Shown one piece after another: positions 50,805-62,510 of a stretch of DNA of 64,000 nt. The translations under genes were made by a program, and so were the position numbers. Within the stretch, counting starts at the first letter, position 1. Each line of letters begins with the position of its first letter. The DNA is from Nitrospira sp. (GTDB lineage: Bacteria > Nitrospirota > Nitrospiria > Nitrospirales > Nitrospiraceae), in NCBI GenBank assembly GCA_024331045.1, contig JANDJC010000009.1:1-64000 (forward strand). Reading direction: 5' to 3'. The notes below the pieces were generated by a model, which worked only from the letters and a program-made list of their open reading frames with translations, searched no databases and had not been told where the DNA came from.

Positions 50805-52661
50805 TCACTTGCCCGTCTTTTTGGCCTTGCGTCGGTCTTCAGGATTGAGCAGGCGTTTGCGCAAGCGCAAACTTTTGGGCGTGACCTCGACCAACTCGTC
50901 GGGGCCGATGTACTCCAGGGCAAATTCCAACGTCACTTCTCGGGGCGGCGTGAGGATCAAGGCCTCGTCAGAGCCGGCTGCCCGCATGTTCGTCAAATGT
51001 TTCTCCTTACAGACGTTGATGTCCAAATCCTCGTCCCGGCTGTTCTGGCCGACGATCATTCCCCGATACACCTCGACGCCTGGGCCGATGAAGAGCTCTC
51101 CGCGCTCCTGCGCCATGAACAGGGCGTAGGCCGTGCTGACTCCATCTTCGAATGCACACAGGGAGCCGTGTGGAGCGAGGACCAGATCCTGCGCGTGCGC
51201 CGGTTTATACTCCTTGAAGACGTGATGGAGCACGACCGTCCCCCGCGTTTTGGCCATGAGCACATTTTTGAGCCCCATGAGACCGCGCGTGGGAATGTCA
51301 TATTCCAAATGCAGCTCGCTCGTTCCGGTGTCGGAATGAAGAAGTTTCATGTTTCGCATCTCGCCGCGCCGCTTGCCAATCTCTTCGATGACGACCCCTT
51401 GGTACTGGTCCGGCACCTGGACGGTCAACTCCTCGTAAGGCTCCAAGAGCTGATCTCCTTCCCGACGGAGAATGACTTCCGGCTGAGAGACTTGCAGCTC
51501 GTAGCCTTCCCGTCTCATCTGTTCGATCAAGACGGCCAGATGCAGCTCGCCCCGGCCCGCGACGAGGAAACGATCGGCGCTGTCCGTCTCGTTGACTTGT
51601 AACGAGACATTCGTTTCCAATTCCTTGAACAGCCGTTCTCTTAAGTGACGGGACGTCAAGAATTTGCCTTCCCGTCCCGCGAAGGGGCTGTTGTTCACGG
51701 AAAAGGTCATTTGCACGGTCGGCTCGTCGATCGTGACGCGGGGAAGGGCGATCGGTTGCTCCGCGTCGGCGATGGTATCGCCGATCCCGACATGATCGAG
51801 CCCCGCGACGGCGACGATTTCACCCGCCTCGGCCCGTTCCGTGTCCACCCGCTCCAGACCCGCATAGACCGCGAGATCGGAGACCTTGCCAGGGAGCTTT
51901 GCCCCATGCTTGCCCAAGACCACTACATTCTGACGTCTGGTGATCGATCCCGCTTGAATTTTGCCGATCCCCAATTTGCCTTTGTACGGATCATGGGCAA
52001 GCGCCAGCACCAGGATCTGGAGGGGAGCGTTGCTGGTGATAGCTGGGGCGGGAATGTATTCCAACACTGTGTCGAGGAGCGGTGCGATGTCGAGGCCAGG
52101 CTTGTTGATGTCGAGCGTGGCGGTTCCCTTGAGGGCGGACGTATAGACGATCGGAAAATCCAGTTGTTCGTCCGTGGCGCCTAGCTGTACGAAGAGATCG
52201 AATGTGCGGTTGACGACGTCGTCGATCATGGCGTCAGGACGGTCGATCTTGTTGATGACGACGATGGCTCTGTGGCCGAGCGCCAAGGCTTTGCGCAGCA
52301 CGAACGTCGTCTGCGGCATGGGGCCCTCCTTGGCGTCGATCAACAGCAGGACGCCGTCCACCATACGAAGCGTGCGCTCAACTTCACCACCGAAGTCGGC
52401 GTGGCCCGGCGTATCAACGATGTTGATCTTTACACCCTGGTAGAAAACGCTGGCATTTTTGGCGCGAATCGTGATGCCGCGCTCGCGCTCTTGATCCAAC
52501 GAGTCCAGGATGCGCTCGCCCATCTCGTCGATTTTGCGATGGACCCTCGTGTGCCGGAGAATGGCGTCAACAAGAGTGGTTTTGCCATGATCCACGTGGG
52601 CGATGATGGCGATATTCCGGATGTCGTTCCGGCGATCAGGGACAACGTGTAGTTGGGTCAT
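50805..52661 (-). CDS. typA: Ribosome-associated translational GTPase TypA/BipA
   Basis: 618 residues from [16 protein letters not shown]; the track adds 15 upstream residues. G1 [11 protein letters not shown]2 region [11 protein letters not shown]3 [11 protein letters not shown]4 NKIDRPDA; the rest matches EF-G-like domains II, III and V plus the TypA C-terminal domain with [13 protein letters not shown] and [28 protein letters not shown]. It acts in 50S assembly and growth under stress or cold. Its promoter and a leader hairpin are given separately. Confidence 0.97.
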   Translation of the reverse strand: MTQLHVVPDRRNDIRNIAIIAHVDHGKTTLVDAILRHTRVHRKIDEMGERILDSLDQERERGITIRAKNASVFYQGVKINIVDTPGHADFGGEVERTLRMVDGVLLLIDAKEGPMPQTTFVLRKALALGHRAIVVINKIDRPDAMIDDVVNRTFDLFVQLGATDEQLDFPIVYTSALKGTATLDINKPGLDIAPLLDTVLEYIPAPAITSNAPLQILVLALAHDPYKGKLGIGKIQAGSITRRQNVVVLGKHGAKLPGKVSDLAVYAGLERVDTERAEAGEIVAVAGLDHVGIGDTIADAEQPIALPRVTIDEPTVQMTFSVNNSPFAGREGKFLTSRHLRERLFKELETNVSLQVNETDSADRFLVAGRGELHLAVLIEQMRREGYELQVSQPEVILRREGDQLLEPYEELTVQVPDQYQGVVIEEIGKRRGEMRNMKLLHSDTGTSELHLEYDIPTRGLMGLKNVLMAKTRGTVVLHHVFKEYKPAHAQDLVLAPHGSLCAFEDGVSTAYALFMAQERGELFIGPGVEVYRGMIVGQNSRDEDLDINVCKEKHLTNMRAAGSDEALILTPPREVTLEFALEYIGPDELVEVTPKSLRLRKRLLNPEDRRKAKKTGK

Positions 52662-52687
52662 GGAAGTGGTGCCTCGGCGGTACGACC

Positions 52688-52718
52688 AAAAAAAAGACGC
52701 CCACACTATTCGGCGTCT
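52688..52718 (-). terminator. Intrinsic terminator-like hairpin in the typA leader
   Basis: On the minus strand, AGACGCC and GGCGTCT form a 7-bp stem with a 10-nt loop, followed by a run of Ts. It is a textbook intrinsic terminator, placed 27 nt before the typA ATG and right after the predicted promoter. It may attenuate typA or end antisense transcription from the PBP side. Confidence 0.75.
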
Positions 52719-52723
52719 AGGGC

Positions 52724-52752
52724 AGTATACCCGACGCTCTCGTGCTGAACAA
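52724..52752 (-). promoter_or_regulatory. Predicted typA promoter
   Basis: Minus-strand TTGTTC (-35, 52747-52752) and TATACT (-10, 52724-52729) with a 17-nt spacer. The start of transcription would fall around 52717, at the very base of the hairpin. Confidence 0.6.
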
Positions 52753-52920
52753 GCGGGCTGCCGGAATGGTCACTCGTCGGAGACGTGTTTCCAAGAGCGA
52801 TGAAGAACGATGCCGTCCGTCGTTGCGGCTTCGGGGTGCAAGCTTGAGTTTTGGAGGGGCGCGTTGTAAGGTGAGTGGGCCACCCTCGGACAGCCGATTC
52901 CTCGGGAGTCTCGATTCCAC

Positions 52921-55365
52921 ATGCCAGGTCATGATCAATTCATAGGGATACCAGGAGGCGCCCGTCCGCGAGGGGGCGGAGCAGGCCGAAGGCCTCATGG
53001 TCGTGGCCGGCGCTGGTGGCAGTTCGTGCTGCTCGGGGTCATGGGCTGCACGATCGCAGGGGGCACGACCGTGGCAGGGGTGATCTGGTACTTCTCCCGT
53101 GATCTCCCGTCGCTTGATCTTCTTCAGAACTACCAGCCCAGTTTGGTGACGACGGTCTACTCGGATGATCGCCAGCCGATTGGTCAGTTTTTTATCGAGC
53201 GCCGCATTTTGACGCCGCTTGCCAAAATTCCCACACATTTGGTTCAGGCGGTCATCGCCACCGAAGACGCCCGCTTCTTCGATCACCCAGGGCTGGACTA
53301 TATCGGCATGATGCGCGCGGCGTGGACGAATCTGCGGCATGGCGGCAAGAAGATTGAAGGAGCCAGTACCATCACGCAACAACTCGCCCGGTCGCTGTTT
53401 CTCTCGTCGGAACGGTCCTATGAGCGCAAGATCCGCGAACTTATTCTGGCGTACAAAATGGAGGCGGTGACGAGCAAGGAGCAGATTCTTGAAACCTATC
53501 TGAACCAAATTTACTTCGGTCAGGGAGCCTACGGCGTGGCGTCCGCGGCTCAATCGTACTTCGGGAAAGATCTTTCCAAATTGACGCTGGCGGAAGCGGC
53601 GTTCCTCGCCGGGCTGCCCAAGTCGCCCAGCCGGTTCTCGCCGTTTACCGCTTACGAGCGGGCTAAAAAACGGCAAGAGCATGTTCTGACACGTATGGTT
53701 GAAGCTGGATTCATTACCGAGGCCGAACGGGAGGCCGCGGCCGCCGAACCGCTCGTTTTTCACCGGCCAAGCAATGAGCACCTGGCTCCCTATTTCGTTG
53801 AATACGTCCGTCAACTCCTGGTGGCGAAATATGGCGAGACCATGGTCTACAAAGGAGGGTTGCAGGTCCATACCACCTTGAACGTCGCAATGCAAAAGGC
53901 GGCGGAAGCGGCGTTCGCATCCGGCGTGCGCGAGCTGGACAAGCGACAGGGGTGGCGAGGTCCCAAACGGACGGTCGATCCGACGACGCTCCAGCCGACC
54001 CAGGTAGCCTCATACGATAAACCCCTTCGTCCGGGGGATATCGTGGAAGGGATCGTGGTAAAAGTGGCCAAGGACCACGTTGTGGTGCAAGTCGGGACGG
54101 AAACGGGCAAACTGGCGTTTGACGACATGGCGTGGGCCAGGCGTGTGCTCAAGGGGTCGGACCCCGCTGTGGATTATGTGATCCTCTCCACCGTCAAGCA
54201 GCTCCTCAAGCCCGGTGATGTCATTGATGTCGGGGTGAAGCGGGTTGGGAGGGATGGCCTTCAGCTCACTCTTGAACAGACGCCGCTGGTCGAAGGGGGG
54301 TTAATCGCGATTGATCCAAAGACCGGGGCGATTCGGGCGATGGTGGGAGGAGTTGATTTTGCGAGAAGTGAGTACAACCGGGCAGTGCAAGCGCATCGGC
54401 AGCCGGGCTCCGCGTTCAAACCGATCATTTATGCGACCGCGATGAATCAGGGATTGAGTCCTGCCACGCAAATTCTTGACGCGCCAGTTGTCTATGAACA
54501 AATGGAAGACGGCAAGATATGGAAACCGGAAAACTATGAACGAAAGTTTCACGGGATGGTCACCTTGCGCGAGGCGCTGGCTCATTCGCACAACCTCGCG
54601 ACCGTCAGGCTCTTAGAAAAGGTAGGCATCAAGAACGTCATTGAATTCGCCCGTTCGGTCGGTCTGACAAGTCCGTTGCCCGCCGATCTCTCGCTAGGAC
54701 TGGGATCCTCATCGGTGGGGTTATTGGAACTCACATCGGTCTACGGAGTCTTTCTCAATCAAGGTGTGCGGGCCGAGCCATTCGCGATCAAATCGGTGGT
54801 GGATCAATTCGGCCAGGTTCTCGAATCGGTCGATCCGGCGCCGCGCCAGGTGATACCGAAAGAGACGGCGTATCTCATCACCAACATGATGGAGGATGTG
54901 GTGCAACGGGGGACGGGACAGGCGGCGCGGGTGCTCACCCGTCCTGTTGCTGGGAAGACCGGAACCACGAACGACTATATCAACGCCTGGTTCATCGGGG
55001 GCGCTCCCAATTTGGTCGCCGGCGTCTATGTGGGCTTTGACGACCGCCGCTCGCTTGGCCATGGCGAAACCGGTGCTCGCGCTGCCCTTCCAATTTGGAT
55101 CGGCTTCATGAAAGAGGCACTCAATCGCCTACCCGTCGTCCCGTTTGAAATTCCAGAGGGCGTGACCTTCGTCAAGATCGATGAAGCGACCGGGTTACTG
55201 GACGAAGAACAGGATGATGAAAAGGAGGGAGGCGGTGTGGTGGAACTCTTCGTGAAAGGCAGTGAGCCGACGCAGGTGGCGCCCCGGCGTCTTGATCCAA
55301 CCGATTTTTATAAGCTGGATCAGATTCCCGAAGGGCAGCCAACCGTTGAGGGAAGCGAGTTGTGA
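52921..55365 (+). CDS. mrcA: Class A penicillin-binding protein (PBP1A)
   Basis: 814 residues. A basic cytoplasmic N-terminus rich in Gly/Arg precedes one helix (FVLLGVMGCTIAGGTTVAGV). The glycosyltransferase domain GT51 has EDARFFDHPG, GASTITQQLARSLFL and RKIRELILAYK. The transpeptidase has SxxK in PGSAFKPIIYAT, SxN in HSHNLATV and KTG in VAGKTGTTND. An OB-fold-like insert (about 355-440) is typical of PBP1A. Builds and cross-links peptidoglycan. It converges on iscX with a 3-nt gap; no strong ribosome site is visible. Confidence 0.96.
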   Translation: MPGHDQFIGIPGGARPRGGGAGRRPHGRGRRWWQFVLLGVMGCTIAGGTTVAGVIWYFSRDLPSLDLLQNYQPSLVTTVYSDDRQPIGQFFIERRILTPLAKIPTHLVQAVIATEDARFFDHPGLDYIGMMRAAWTNLRHGGKKIEGASTITQQLARSLFLSSERSYERKIRELILAYKMEAVTSKEQILETYLNQIYFGQGAYGVASAAQSYFGKDLSKLTLAEAAFLAGLPKSPSRFSPFTAYERAKKRQEHVLTRMVEAGFITEAEREAAAAEPLVFHRPSNEHLAPYFVEYVRQLLVAKYGETMVYKGGLQVHTTLNVAMQKAAEAAFASGVRELDKRQGWRGPKRTVDPTTLQPTQVASYDKPLRPGDIVEGIVVKVAKDHVVVQVGTETGKLAFDDMAWARRVLKGSDPAVDYVILSTVKQLLKPGDVIDVGVKRVGRDGLQLTLEQTPLVEGGLIAIDPKTGAIRAMVGGVDFARSEYNRAVQAHRQPGSAFKPIIYATAMNQGLSPATQILDAPVVYEQMEDGKIWKPENYERKFHGMVTLREALAHSHNLATVRLLEKVGIKNVIEFARSVGLTSPLPADLSLGLGSSSVGLLELTSVYGVFLNQGVRAEPFAIKSVVDQFGQVLESVDPAPRQVIPKETAYLITNMMEDVVQRGTGQAARVLTRPVAGKTGTTNDYINAWFIGGAPNLVAGVYVGFDDRRSLGHGETGARAALPIWIGFMKEALNRLPVVPFEIPEGVTFVKIDEATGLLDEEQDDEKEGGGVVELFVKGSEPTQVAPRRLDPTDFYKLDQIPEGQPTVEGSEL

Positions 55366-55368
55366 AGG

Positions 55369-55581
55369 TTAGGACCGGGAGTCTTTGTATTCCTCGTACC
55401 AGGCCATCTGGATAGCTTCGAGGATCTGTTCGTTGGATTTCTTGGGATCGTCCGAGAATTCAGGCAACGCGACCACCCACGCATGCAAGTCGGTAAACCG
55501 AACGGTCAGGGGGTCGGTGTCGGGGTGTTCTTCAAGGAGCCGCAAGGCAATATCTTCAGCGTTCTGCCAAGAAAGATTCAT
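55369..55581 (-). CDS. iscX: Fe-S assembly protein IscX
   Basis: 70 residues from MNLSWQNAEDIA, chosen because AGGAGG stands 5 nt ahead; the track start adds 52 residues. IscX pattern: ALRLLEEHPDTDPLTVRFTDLHAWVVAL and DDPKKSNEQILEAIQMAWYEE. IscX binds IscS and iron and tunes cluster assembly. Last gene of the isc run, 174 nt after hscA, with a 7-bp hairpin (55630-55647) in the gap. Confidence 0.93.
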   Translation of the reverse strand: MNLSWQNAEDIALRLLEEHPDTDPLTVRFTDLHAWVVALPEFSDDPKKSNEQILEAIQMAWYEEYKDSRS

Positions 55582-55629
55582 CATTTCCTCCTGTGAATCA
55601 TTCCCCTCTATTTCTAATACGAATATCCT

Positions 55630-55647
55630 CGCGCACGGATGTGCGCG
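55630..55647. other. Hairpin between hscA and iscX
   Basis: CGCGCAC and GTGCGCG around GGAT. Could be an RNA processing or attenuating structure that lowers iscX expression. Confidence 0.4.
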
Positions 55648-55755
55648 GCCCGGCATTGCCAGCCAACACCTGTAACCTGATAACCAATCAGCACGTGCAT
55701 CGGCCACCGATGAGGCCGCTATGTTTGCCTGTGGCATCCCTTGCGTAAGCGACGT

Positions 55756-57576
<1,821 letters not shown>

Positions 57577-57580
57577 GCTG

Positions 57581-58291
57581 TTATCCGATGCTTTCGACTA
57601 GGTCATTGACGATGTTTTTGATATAGGTGCGGTTAGACAGGATTTCTCGCATCCGCTTGAGCAACCGGTCCCGCTCGCGCCGGCTCTGCTCATCCGCTTG
57701 TCCTCGGTCCTGAAGGGTGTCCCATTCGCCGAAAAGCCGCAGCAGTTCTTGTTCCAATTCCTGTTGGCGCCGCTCTAACGATTCGCGCTCGTGCTGCAGG
57801 CGCGCCAGGAGTTGTCGCCCCTGTTCAGAAGAGGGAGATCCGGCTCGATAGGCGTCGAGCGTGTCTTGCAACTCGAGAATTTCCTCAAACAGATCGGCGG
57901 GAGGAGAAGTGCGGATCGTTTTGACCGCACCGGCTTCCAGGTCAAGGAGATATTCAGCCCGCTGGATGGGGTCTTTTAACGTTCGATAGGCGGTGTTGAG
58001 CGTAGCCGCATTGGCCAAGCTGATGGCCTGTTCAGCCTCTGATTTGTTCAGATAAAAGTCCGGGTGGAACGCACGGCTCCGCTCATAATAGTTGGCTTCC
58101 AGCACAGAGGGATCGATGGTCAGTCGTCGTGGCAGGCCAAGACAGGTGAAATAGTCCATGTCTTTGGAGACGGGCTGAACCTTTACGCATCGCTCGCAGA
58201 AGTATTCGCCAGCGAGCTCGGACTGGCAGTGCCAGCACATACTCCTAGCCATACGAACGTCGCGAGAACTGCTGGGGGGCTGTTGGTTCAT
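57581..58291 (-). CDS. hscB: J-domain co-chaperone HscB
   Basis: 236 residues from the ATG at MNQQPPSSSRD; a GTG four codons upstream is possible. An N-terminal zinc-ribbon-like segment (MCWHCQSELAGEYFCERC) precedes the J domain (DYFTCLGLPRRLTIDPSVLEANYYERSRAFHPDFY, HPD at residues about 75-77). The C-terminal half is a Glu/Arg-rich coiled coil. It loads IscU onto HscA. The extra Cys segment is known in HscB of eukaryotes and some bacteria. Confidence 0.92.
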   Translation of the reverse strand: MNQQPPSSSRDVRMARSMCWHCQSELAGEYFCERCVKVQPVSKDMDYFTCLGLPRRLTIDPSVLEANYYERSRAFHPDFYLNKSEAEQAISLANAATLNTAYRTLKDPIQRAEYLLDLEAGAVKTIRTSPPADLFEEILELQDTLDAYRAGSPSSEQGRQLLARLQHERESLERRQQELEQELLRLFGEWDTLQDRGQADEQSRRERDRLLKRMREILSNRTYIKNIVNDLVESIG

Positions 58292-58382
58292 GGGTTTGCC
58301 CACACGAGGGGTGAATAAAGCTGTCTCACGATGCTTCTGTCACGGAAGAGGCACGGTTCCGTCAGTCCGAACAGCCTTCAAT

Positions 58383-58757
58383 TCAGGCAGAAAACGATTC
58401 CCCGCACCCGCAAGTCTTGGCGGCGTTCGGGTTGAGAAACTTGAAGTTGCCGCCCATCAGGTCTTTGTGGTAATCCAGCGTGGTGCCCTGCAAGTAGATG
58501 GCGCTTTTGGCATCAATGATGATCTTGACGCTGTCGAACTCGAACACGTGGTCGTAGGGGCCGATCTTCTCGTCGAAATTGATCGTGTAGCTCAAGCCGG
58601 AACACCCGCCGCCTCTCACTCCAAGGCGCAGTCCTCCCGTTTCGATACCTTGCACATTCATCAGTCGCTTGATCTCTTTCAACGCGGCCTCAGTCACCGT
58701 AATCATGGGTTCTGACGTGGTGGCGGTTGATGGGGTTGGTGTCTCCCTTGGCTCCAT
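58383..58757 (-). CDS. iscA: A-type Fe-S carrier IscA
   Basis: 124 residues. The N-terminal Pro/Thr-rich 17 residues are extra; an internal ATG before ITVTEAALKEIKRL is possible. HesB/IscA pattern RLGVRGGGCSGLSYTINFDE with the first Cys, and KTCGCGESFSA with the paired Cys at the end. It carries iron or 2Fe-2S clusters from IscU to targets. Sits between iscU and hscB. Confidence 0.93.
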   Translation of the reverse strand: MEPRETPTPSTATTSEPMITVTEAALKEIKRLMNVQGIETGGLRLGVRGGGCSGLSYTINFDEKIGPYDHVFEFDSVKIIIDAKSAIYLQGTTLDYHKDLMGGNFKFLNPNAAKTCGCGESFSA

Positions 58758-58849
58758 GGACGCCCTCCTTCTGAGCTTCTTGCTGAGCTTCTTCCTCCGT
58801 CTCCGTTTCTTCTTTCGTTACTTCCCGCCCTCTGTTCTCGGCGGTACGG

Positions 58850-59254
58850 TTACTGGGATGAGCCGGAGCTGGTTTTGGCCGCCGCCTTCTTCTGGTAGTC
58901 AGCCAGTGCGGCCTTGATCGCGTCCTCGGCCAGCACGGAACAGTGAATCTTGACCGGCGGCAGGTTCAACTCCTGGACGATGTCCGTGTTCTTGATCTGC
59001 TGGGCCTCTTCGAGCGTCTTGCCCTTCAACCATTCGGTGGCGAGGCTGGAACTGGCGATGGCTGAGCCGCAGCCGAACGTTTTGAACTTGGCATCTACAA
59101 TTCGATTGTCCTGTACCTTGATTTGGAGCTTCATGACGTCACCGCATTCCGGCGCGCCGACCATGCCGGTTCCGACGCCTTCTTCGTCCTTGCCAAACGA
59201 TCCCATGTTACGGGGATTGTTGAAGTGGTCAATCACTTTGTCGCTGTAAGCCAT
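58850..59254 (-). CDS. iscU: Fe-S scaffold IscU
   Basis: 134 residues. Scaffold Cys residues are in GAPECGDVMKLQ, KTFGCGSAIASSS and IHCSVLAEDAI. The LPPVK motif recognised by HscA is present (NLPPVKIH). It receives sulfur from IscS and builds 2Fe-2S clusters. The start is MAYSDKVIDHF, 43 nt after iscS. Confidence 0.96.
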   Translation of the reverse strand: MAYSDKVIDHFNNPRNMGSFGKDEEGVGTGMVGAPECGDVMKLQIKVQDNRIVDAKFKTFGCGSAIASSSLATEWLKGKTLEEAQQIKNTDIVQELNLPPVKIHCSVLAEDAIKAALADYQKKAAAKTSSGSSQ

Positions 59255-59297
59255 GATACGCCTCCTTACGTAACACCTCTTCGCCGCTCCATCGTTT

Positions 59298-60515
59298 TTA
59301 GTGGGCAGCCCATTGCACGGATTTCAAGTCGATGCCTTCCTTCGCCATTTCGTAGAGGGGGGACATTTCTCGCAGTCTGGTCACGACCTCGACGACTTTC
59401 TTAATGGTGTAGTCGATTTCCTCGTCGGTGTTGAAACGGCCTATGCCGAAACGGATGGACGAATGCGCCAGCTCCGTCCCGACGCCCAGCGCGCGCAGCA
59501 CGTAGGATGGTTCCAACGTCGCTGACGTGCAGGCCGAACCGGATGATAGGGCGATGTCCTTCATGCCCATCAGTAGCGATTCGCCCTCTACGTAGGCGAA
59601 CGATATGTTGAGATTGCCTGGCAGTCGTTCGGTGGGATGACCGTTTAAGTAAGTCTCCTCGACGGCATTCATGATGGATGTTTGGAGCCGGTCGCGCATG
59701 GCGGCGATGCGTGGTGCTTCGGTCGCCATTTCGGCTCCGCACAGTTCGCAGGCCTTGCCGAATCCGACAATCAAGGGAACGGGCAGGGTGCCGGACCTCA
59801 TGCCCCGCTCGTGTCCGCCGCCGTCCATCTGGGGCACGAGCCTCACGCGCGGGCTCTTCTTTCTGACGTAGAGGGCACCAACCCCCTTAGGACCGTAAAT
59901 TTTGTGGGCGGAGAAGGACATCAGGTCGATGCCCATAGCCTGGACATCCACTGGAATCTTGCCGACGCCCTGGGTGGCGTCGCAGTGAAACAACACACCC
60001 TTGGCCTTGGCGATCTTGCCGATTTCGTGAACCGGGTTGATCGTGCCAATTTCGTTGTTGGCCAGCATGATAGAAATCAAAATGGTTTTGTCCGTGATCG
60101 CATTTCGCACGTCATCGGGGTTGACCATGCCGTACTTGTCCACCGGCAGATACGTGACCGTCGCCAGGCCCTTCGCCTCGAGCGTCTTGGCCGTGTCGAG
60201 CACAGCCCGGTGTTCTGTGGAGGAGGTGATGATATGGGTCCCCTTCTCTCGATACATTTCCAGCACGCCCTTGAGCGCCAGATTGTCCGATTCAGTGGCC
60301 CCGCTGGTGAAGACGATTTCTTTGGGGTCGGCATTGATCAGTTTGGCGATCTGTTTGCGGGCCTGTTCCACCGCTTCTTCCGCTTCCCACCCGAACACGT
60401 GGTTACGGCTCGCGGCATTGCCGAATTTTTCGGTGAAATAGGGAAGCATCGCCTCCAGGACCCGCGGGTCCACGGGCGTGGTCGAATGGTTATCAAGGAA
60501 AATGGGCAGCTTCAT
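59298..60515 (-). CDS. iscS: Cysteine desulfurase IscS
   Basis: 405 residues, IscS (group I) length. PLP lysine is in [17 protein letters not shown] and the mobile catalytic Cys in [31 protein letters not shown] opens the protein. It takes sulfur from cysteine for clusters and tRNA thiolation. Its ATG overlaps the iscR stop by 4 nt. Confidence 0.97.
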   Translation of the reverse strand: MKLPIFLDNHSTTPVDPRVLEAMLPYFTEKFGNAASRNHVFGWEAEEAVEQARKQIAKLINADPKEIVFTSGATESDNLALKGVLEMYREKGTHIITSSTEHRAVLDTAKTLEAKGLATVTYLPVDKYGMVNPDDVRNAITDKTILISIMLANNEIGTINPVHEIGKIAKAKGVLFHCDATQGVGKIPVDVQAMGIDLMSFSAHKIYGPKGVGALYVRKKSPRVRLVPQMDGGGHERGMRSGTLPVPLIVGFGKACELCGAEMATEAPRIAAMRDRLQTSIMNAVEETYLNGHPTERLPGNLNISFAYVEGESLLMGMKDIALSSGSACTSATLEPSYVLRALGVGTELAHSSIRFGIGRFNTDEEIDYTIKKVVEVVTRLREMSPLYEMAKEGIDLKSVQWAAH

Positions 60516-60985
60516 CGGTTTACTCCTTCGGCTGATGAAGATTGGATCGTGATGAGCGGCGTGCCGCCCATCATGTCCTGCAAAGTCAGATTGTTGAGCA
60601 ACTGGTAAATGCTGTCTTGAATCTTGAGCAGGGGCGTACGAATGTTACAGTGTTCCCGCTGCATGCATATTTCGCCGGTTTTTTCGTGGGAACAATCGGT
60701 GAGGCCCAAGGGCCCCTCGATGCTCTCAAGAATTTGCGCGATGGTAATCTGCTGAGCGCTCCTGGCCAGCAAATACCCTCCCTTGGGGCCGTTATGGCTC
60801 TCAATCATGCCGCTTTTGGAGAGGGTTTGGAGCACCTTGGCCAAGAGCTCCAGCGGGATGTTGTACTCCTCGGCTATTTCCTTGGTATTGACAACCCGTC
60901 CCGGGGTCACATCGCCAAACTGCACAGAGGCAATATGTTGAAGGGCCATGAGCGCGTAGTCGGCTTTTTTGGAAAGCTTCAGCAT
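60512..60985 (-). CDS. iscR: Rrf2-family regulator IscR
   Basis: 157 residues. Winged helix [17 protein letters not shown] and [22 protein letters not shown]. The Cys cluster C-x7-C-x5-C ([16 protein letters not shown]) ligates 2Fe-2S in IscR. It should repress the operon when clusters are plentiful. First gene of the isc run; a perfect palindrome that may be its operator lies 28 nt upstream, between iscR and fdx. Confidence 0.94.
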   Translation of the reverse strand: MLKLSKKADYALMALQHIASVQFGDVTPGRVVNTKEIAEEYNIPLELLAKVLQTLSKSGMIESHNGPKGGYLLARSAQQITIAQILESIEGPLGLTDCSHEKTGEICMQREHCNIRTPLLKIQDSIYQLLNNLTLQDMMGGTPLITIQSSSAEGVNR

Positions 60986-60998
60986 GGCGATTTCTCTA

Positions 60999-61039
60999 TT
61001 GCCGATCGAGAAGATCGGAGACTATAATGGTCTCCGATC
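60999..61039 (+). promoter_or_regulatory. Predicted fdx promoter with perfect 10-bp palindrome, likely IscR operator
   Basis: TTGCCG (60999-61004) and TATAAT (61023-61028) with an 18-nt spacer. Exact inverted arms GATCGGAGAC (61013-61022) and GTCTCCGATC (61030-61039) enclose the -10 box. A minus-strand TATAGT for iscR overlaps the same site, so one bound repressor could block both directions. Confidence 0.65.
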
Positions 61040-61136
61040 AAAAAAGTCGCACATAAACTAACATGGCAGTCTCGGAACTGTCAATAATTCTCAACTTGGG
61101 CTACGAAAACAGAAAGACAAGAAGAAAGGATCAATC

Positions 61137-61553
61137 ATGGGAGGAATCAACCCCTACATTAAAGAGGCTGATTATAAGCTGCCCACCACCACTTATACGG
61201 TTACCTTCATTCAACCCGGTGGGGGCGTGACTAAGGTGACGGTGGATCCGGCGAAGATCCCCTATGGTTCGACCGGCTTACCTGGTAGCATCCTCGATAT
61301 CGCATTGGGCAACGGAGTGGAGCTGGAGCACGTCTGCGGAGGGGTTTGCGCCTGTTCGACCTGCCACGTGATTGTCAAGCAGGGATTGGCCAGTTGCAAC
61401 GAAGGGACGGATGATGAGTTCGATCAGCTTGAAGAAGCTCCGATGACAACCTTGCAGTCCCGACTCGGATGTCAATGTGTGCCAGACGGTACTCAGGATG
61501 TCGTGGTTGAAATTCCCGCTGTGAACAAGAATCTTGTCCGCGAAGGCCATTGA
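61137..61553 (+). CDS. fdx: Isc-type [2Fe-2S] ferredoxin
   Basis: 138 residues. Cluster motif HVCGGVCACSTCHVIV (C-x3-C-x-C-x2-C region) and a distant Cys in LGCQCVPDG fit adrenodoxin-type ferredoxins of the isc system. The N-terminal 18 residues (GGINPYIKEADYKLP) are an extension. Supplies electrons for cluster assembly. It is encoded divergently from iscR instead of after hscA as in E. coli. AAGAAAGGA upstream. Confidence 0.92.
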   Translation: MGGINPYIKEADYKLPTTTYTVTFIQPGGGVTKVTVDPAKIPYGSTGLPGSILDIALGNGVELEHVCGGVCACSTCHVIVKQGLASCNEGTDDEFDQLEEAPMTTLQSRLGCQCVPDGTQDVVVEIPAVNKNLVREGH

Positions 61554-61591
61554 ACTAGCCAGGAAGACAATCCCTGCTCTAGGAGAAACGG

Positions 61592-61649
61592 CGCGGGGGC
61601 AAGAACTGCTGCTGGGGGTGGCTCACGGGGGTTCTCTTTCTCCCCCGCG
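61592..61649. terminator. Inverted repeat between fdx and the convergent reductase
   Basis: Arms CGCGGGGG and CCCCCGCG, with an inner AGAAC/GTTCT pair. It lies between two convergent genes and could act as a bidirectional terminator, although T runs are poor. Confidence 0.4.
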
Positions 61650-61673
61650 GTTGGTGTTCTACGCTGTGATTCC

Positions 61674-62372
61674 CTATCCGTAGACCTCCACGCGAATCTC
61701 TTTCCGTTCGTATCCCGCTTCCATCAAATATTGCCGAAGAGGCTGCACGAACGGCTTCGTTCCGCAGAGCAACGGCTGAGCGTTGTGATGGCTCCGGAGC
61801 CAGGGAGGCAACACGTCAATGACCTGGGCGACGGCTGTTTCTTCGGTGGGTGCTACCAGGGGAAAGTAGTGAAAGGATGAACAGGTGATGGCCAGAGTTA
61901 GCAGCTCGACATGGTACAGCAGTTCGTCTTCGGCCGGCCCCACCGCGATGAGGAAAACCGGCGTGGGGTCATCTGCGGCCTTCAATGCTTTGAGCATGCA
62001 ATGGATCGGAACAAGGCCCGTATAGCGAGCAATAGAGAGGAGTGCACGATCTGATCGCGGAGGGAGCAGGAACTTTCCATAAGGACCCGACAAAGAAACG
62101 ATGTCGCCGACTCGGAGCTGGTACAGATAGTTGGAGCCTAAGCCTTGTGGCACCCGGTCGAAGACCAGGGTCAATGTTCCCGCAGGTGAGGCCGGCTCTG
62201 CCATGGAATAGGCGCGAGTGAGCGGCGGGTGAGGACCGACCGGTAATTTGAGGGAGACCCATTGACCGGGCGAGAAATCCAGTTTGTGTTGAGGAAGCAG
62301 AACGAGCTGACGGACGTTGGGGGTAAGATCCGTTGTGGAAAGCACAGTGGCTGGTTGGATGGGTTCTGCCAT
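61674..62372 (-). CDS. FAD/NAD(P)-binding oxidoreductase (FNR-like)
   Basis: 232 residues. The FAD domain has FSPGQWVSLKLPV and the RxYS motif TRAYSMAEPA, then VGDIVSLSGPYGKFLL. The nucleotide half is short, with LLCGTKPFVQPLRQYLMEAG ending KEIRVEVYG, the FNR-type terminus. The usual GGTGLAP loop is replaced by ARYTGLVPI, so pyridine-nucleotide binding may be altered. No [2Fe-2S] domain. It might reduce the adjacent ferredoxin; this is inferred from position only. Confidence 0.85.
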   Translation of the reverse strand: MAEPIQPATVLSTTDLTPNVRQLVLLPQHKLDFSPGQWVSLKLPVGPHPPLTRAYSMAEPASPAGTLTLVFDRVPQGLGSNYLYQLRVGDIVSLSGPYGKFLLPPRSDRALLSIARYTGLVPIHCMLKALKAADDPTPVFLIAVGPAEDELLYHVELLTLAITCSSFHYFPLVAPTEETAVAQVIDVLPPWLRSHHNAQPLLCGTKPFVQPLRQYLMEAGYERKEIRVEVYG

Positions 62373-62510
62373 GATACGACAGGGATGTTCCTCTTATCAG
62401 AGGAACGGGCGCAAAGAAAAGCGGGGGAGTGTGTCCGTGCTGTACAGGCTGTTTCCCTCCGTGCTATAGACGTGGTCGAACGACTGGTGCGACTGCCAAG
62501 GGATCACCGG

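Noticed and set aside
59682-60608. 308-residue plus-strand ORF
   Set aside because: Antisense of iscS.
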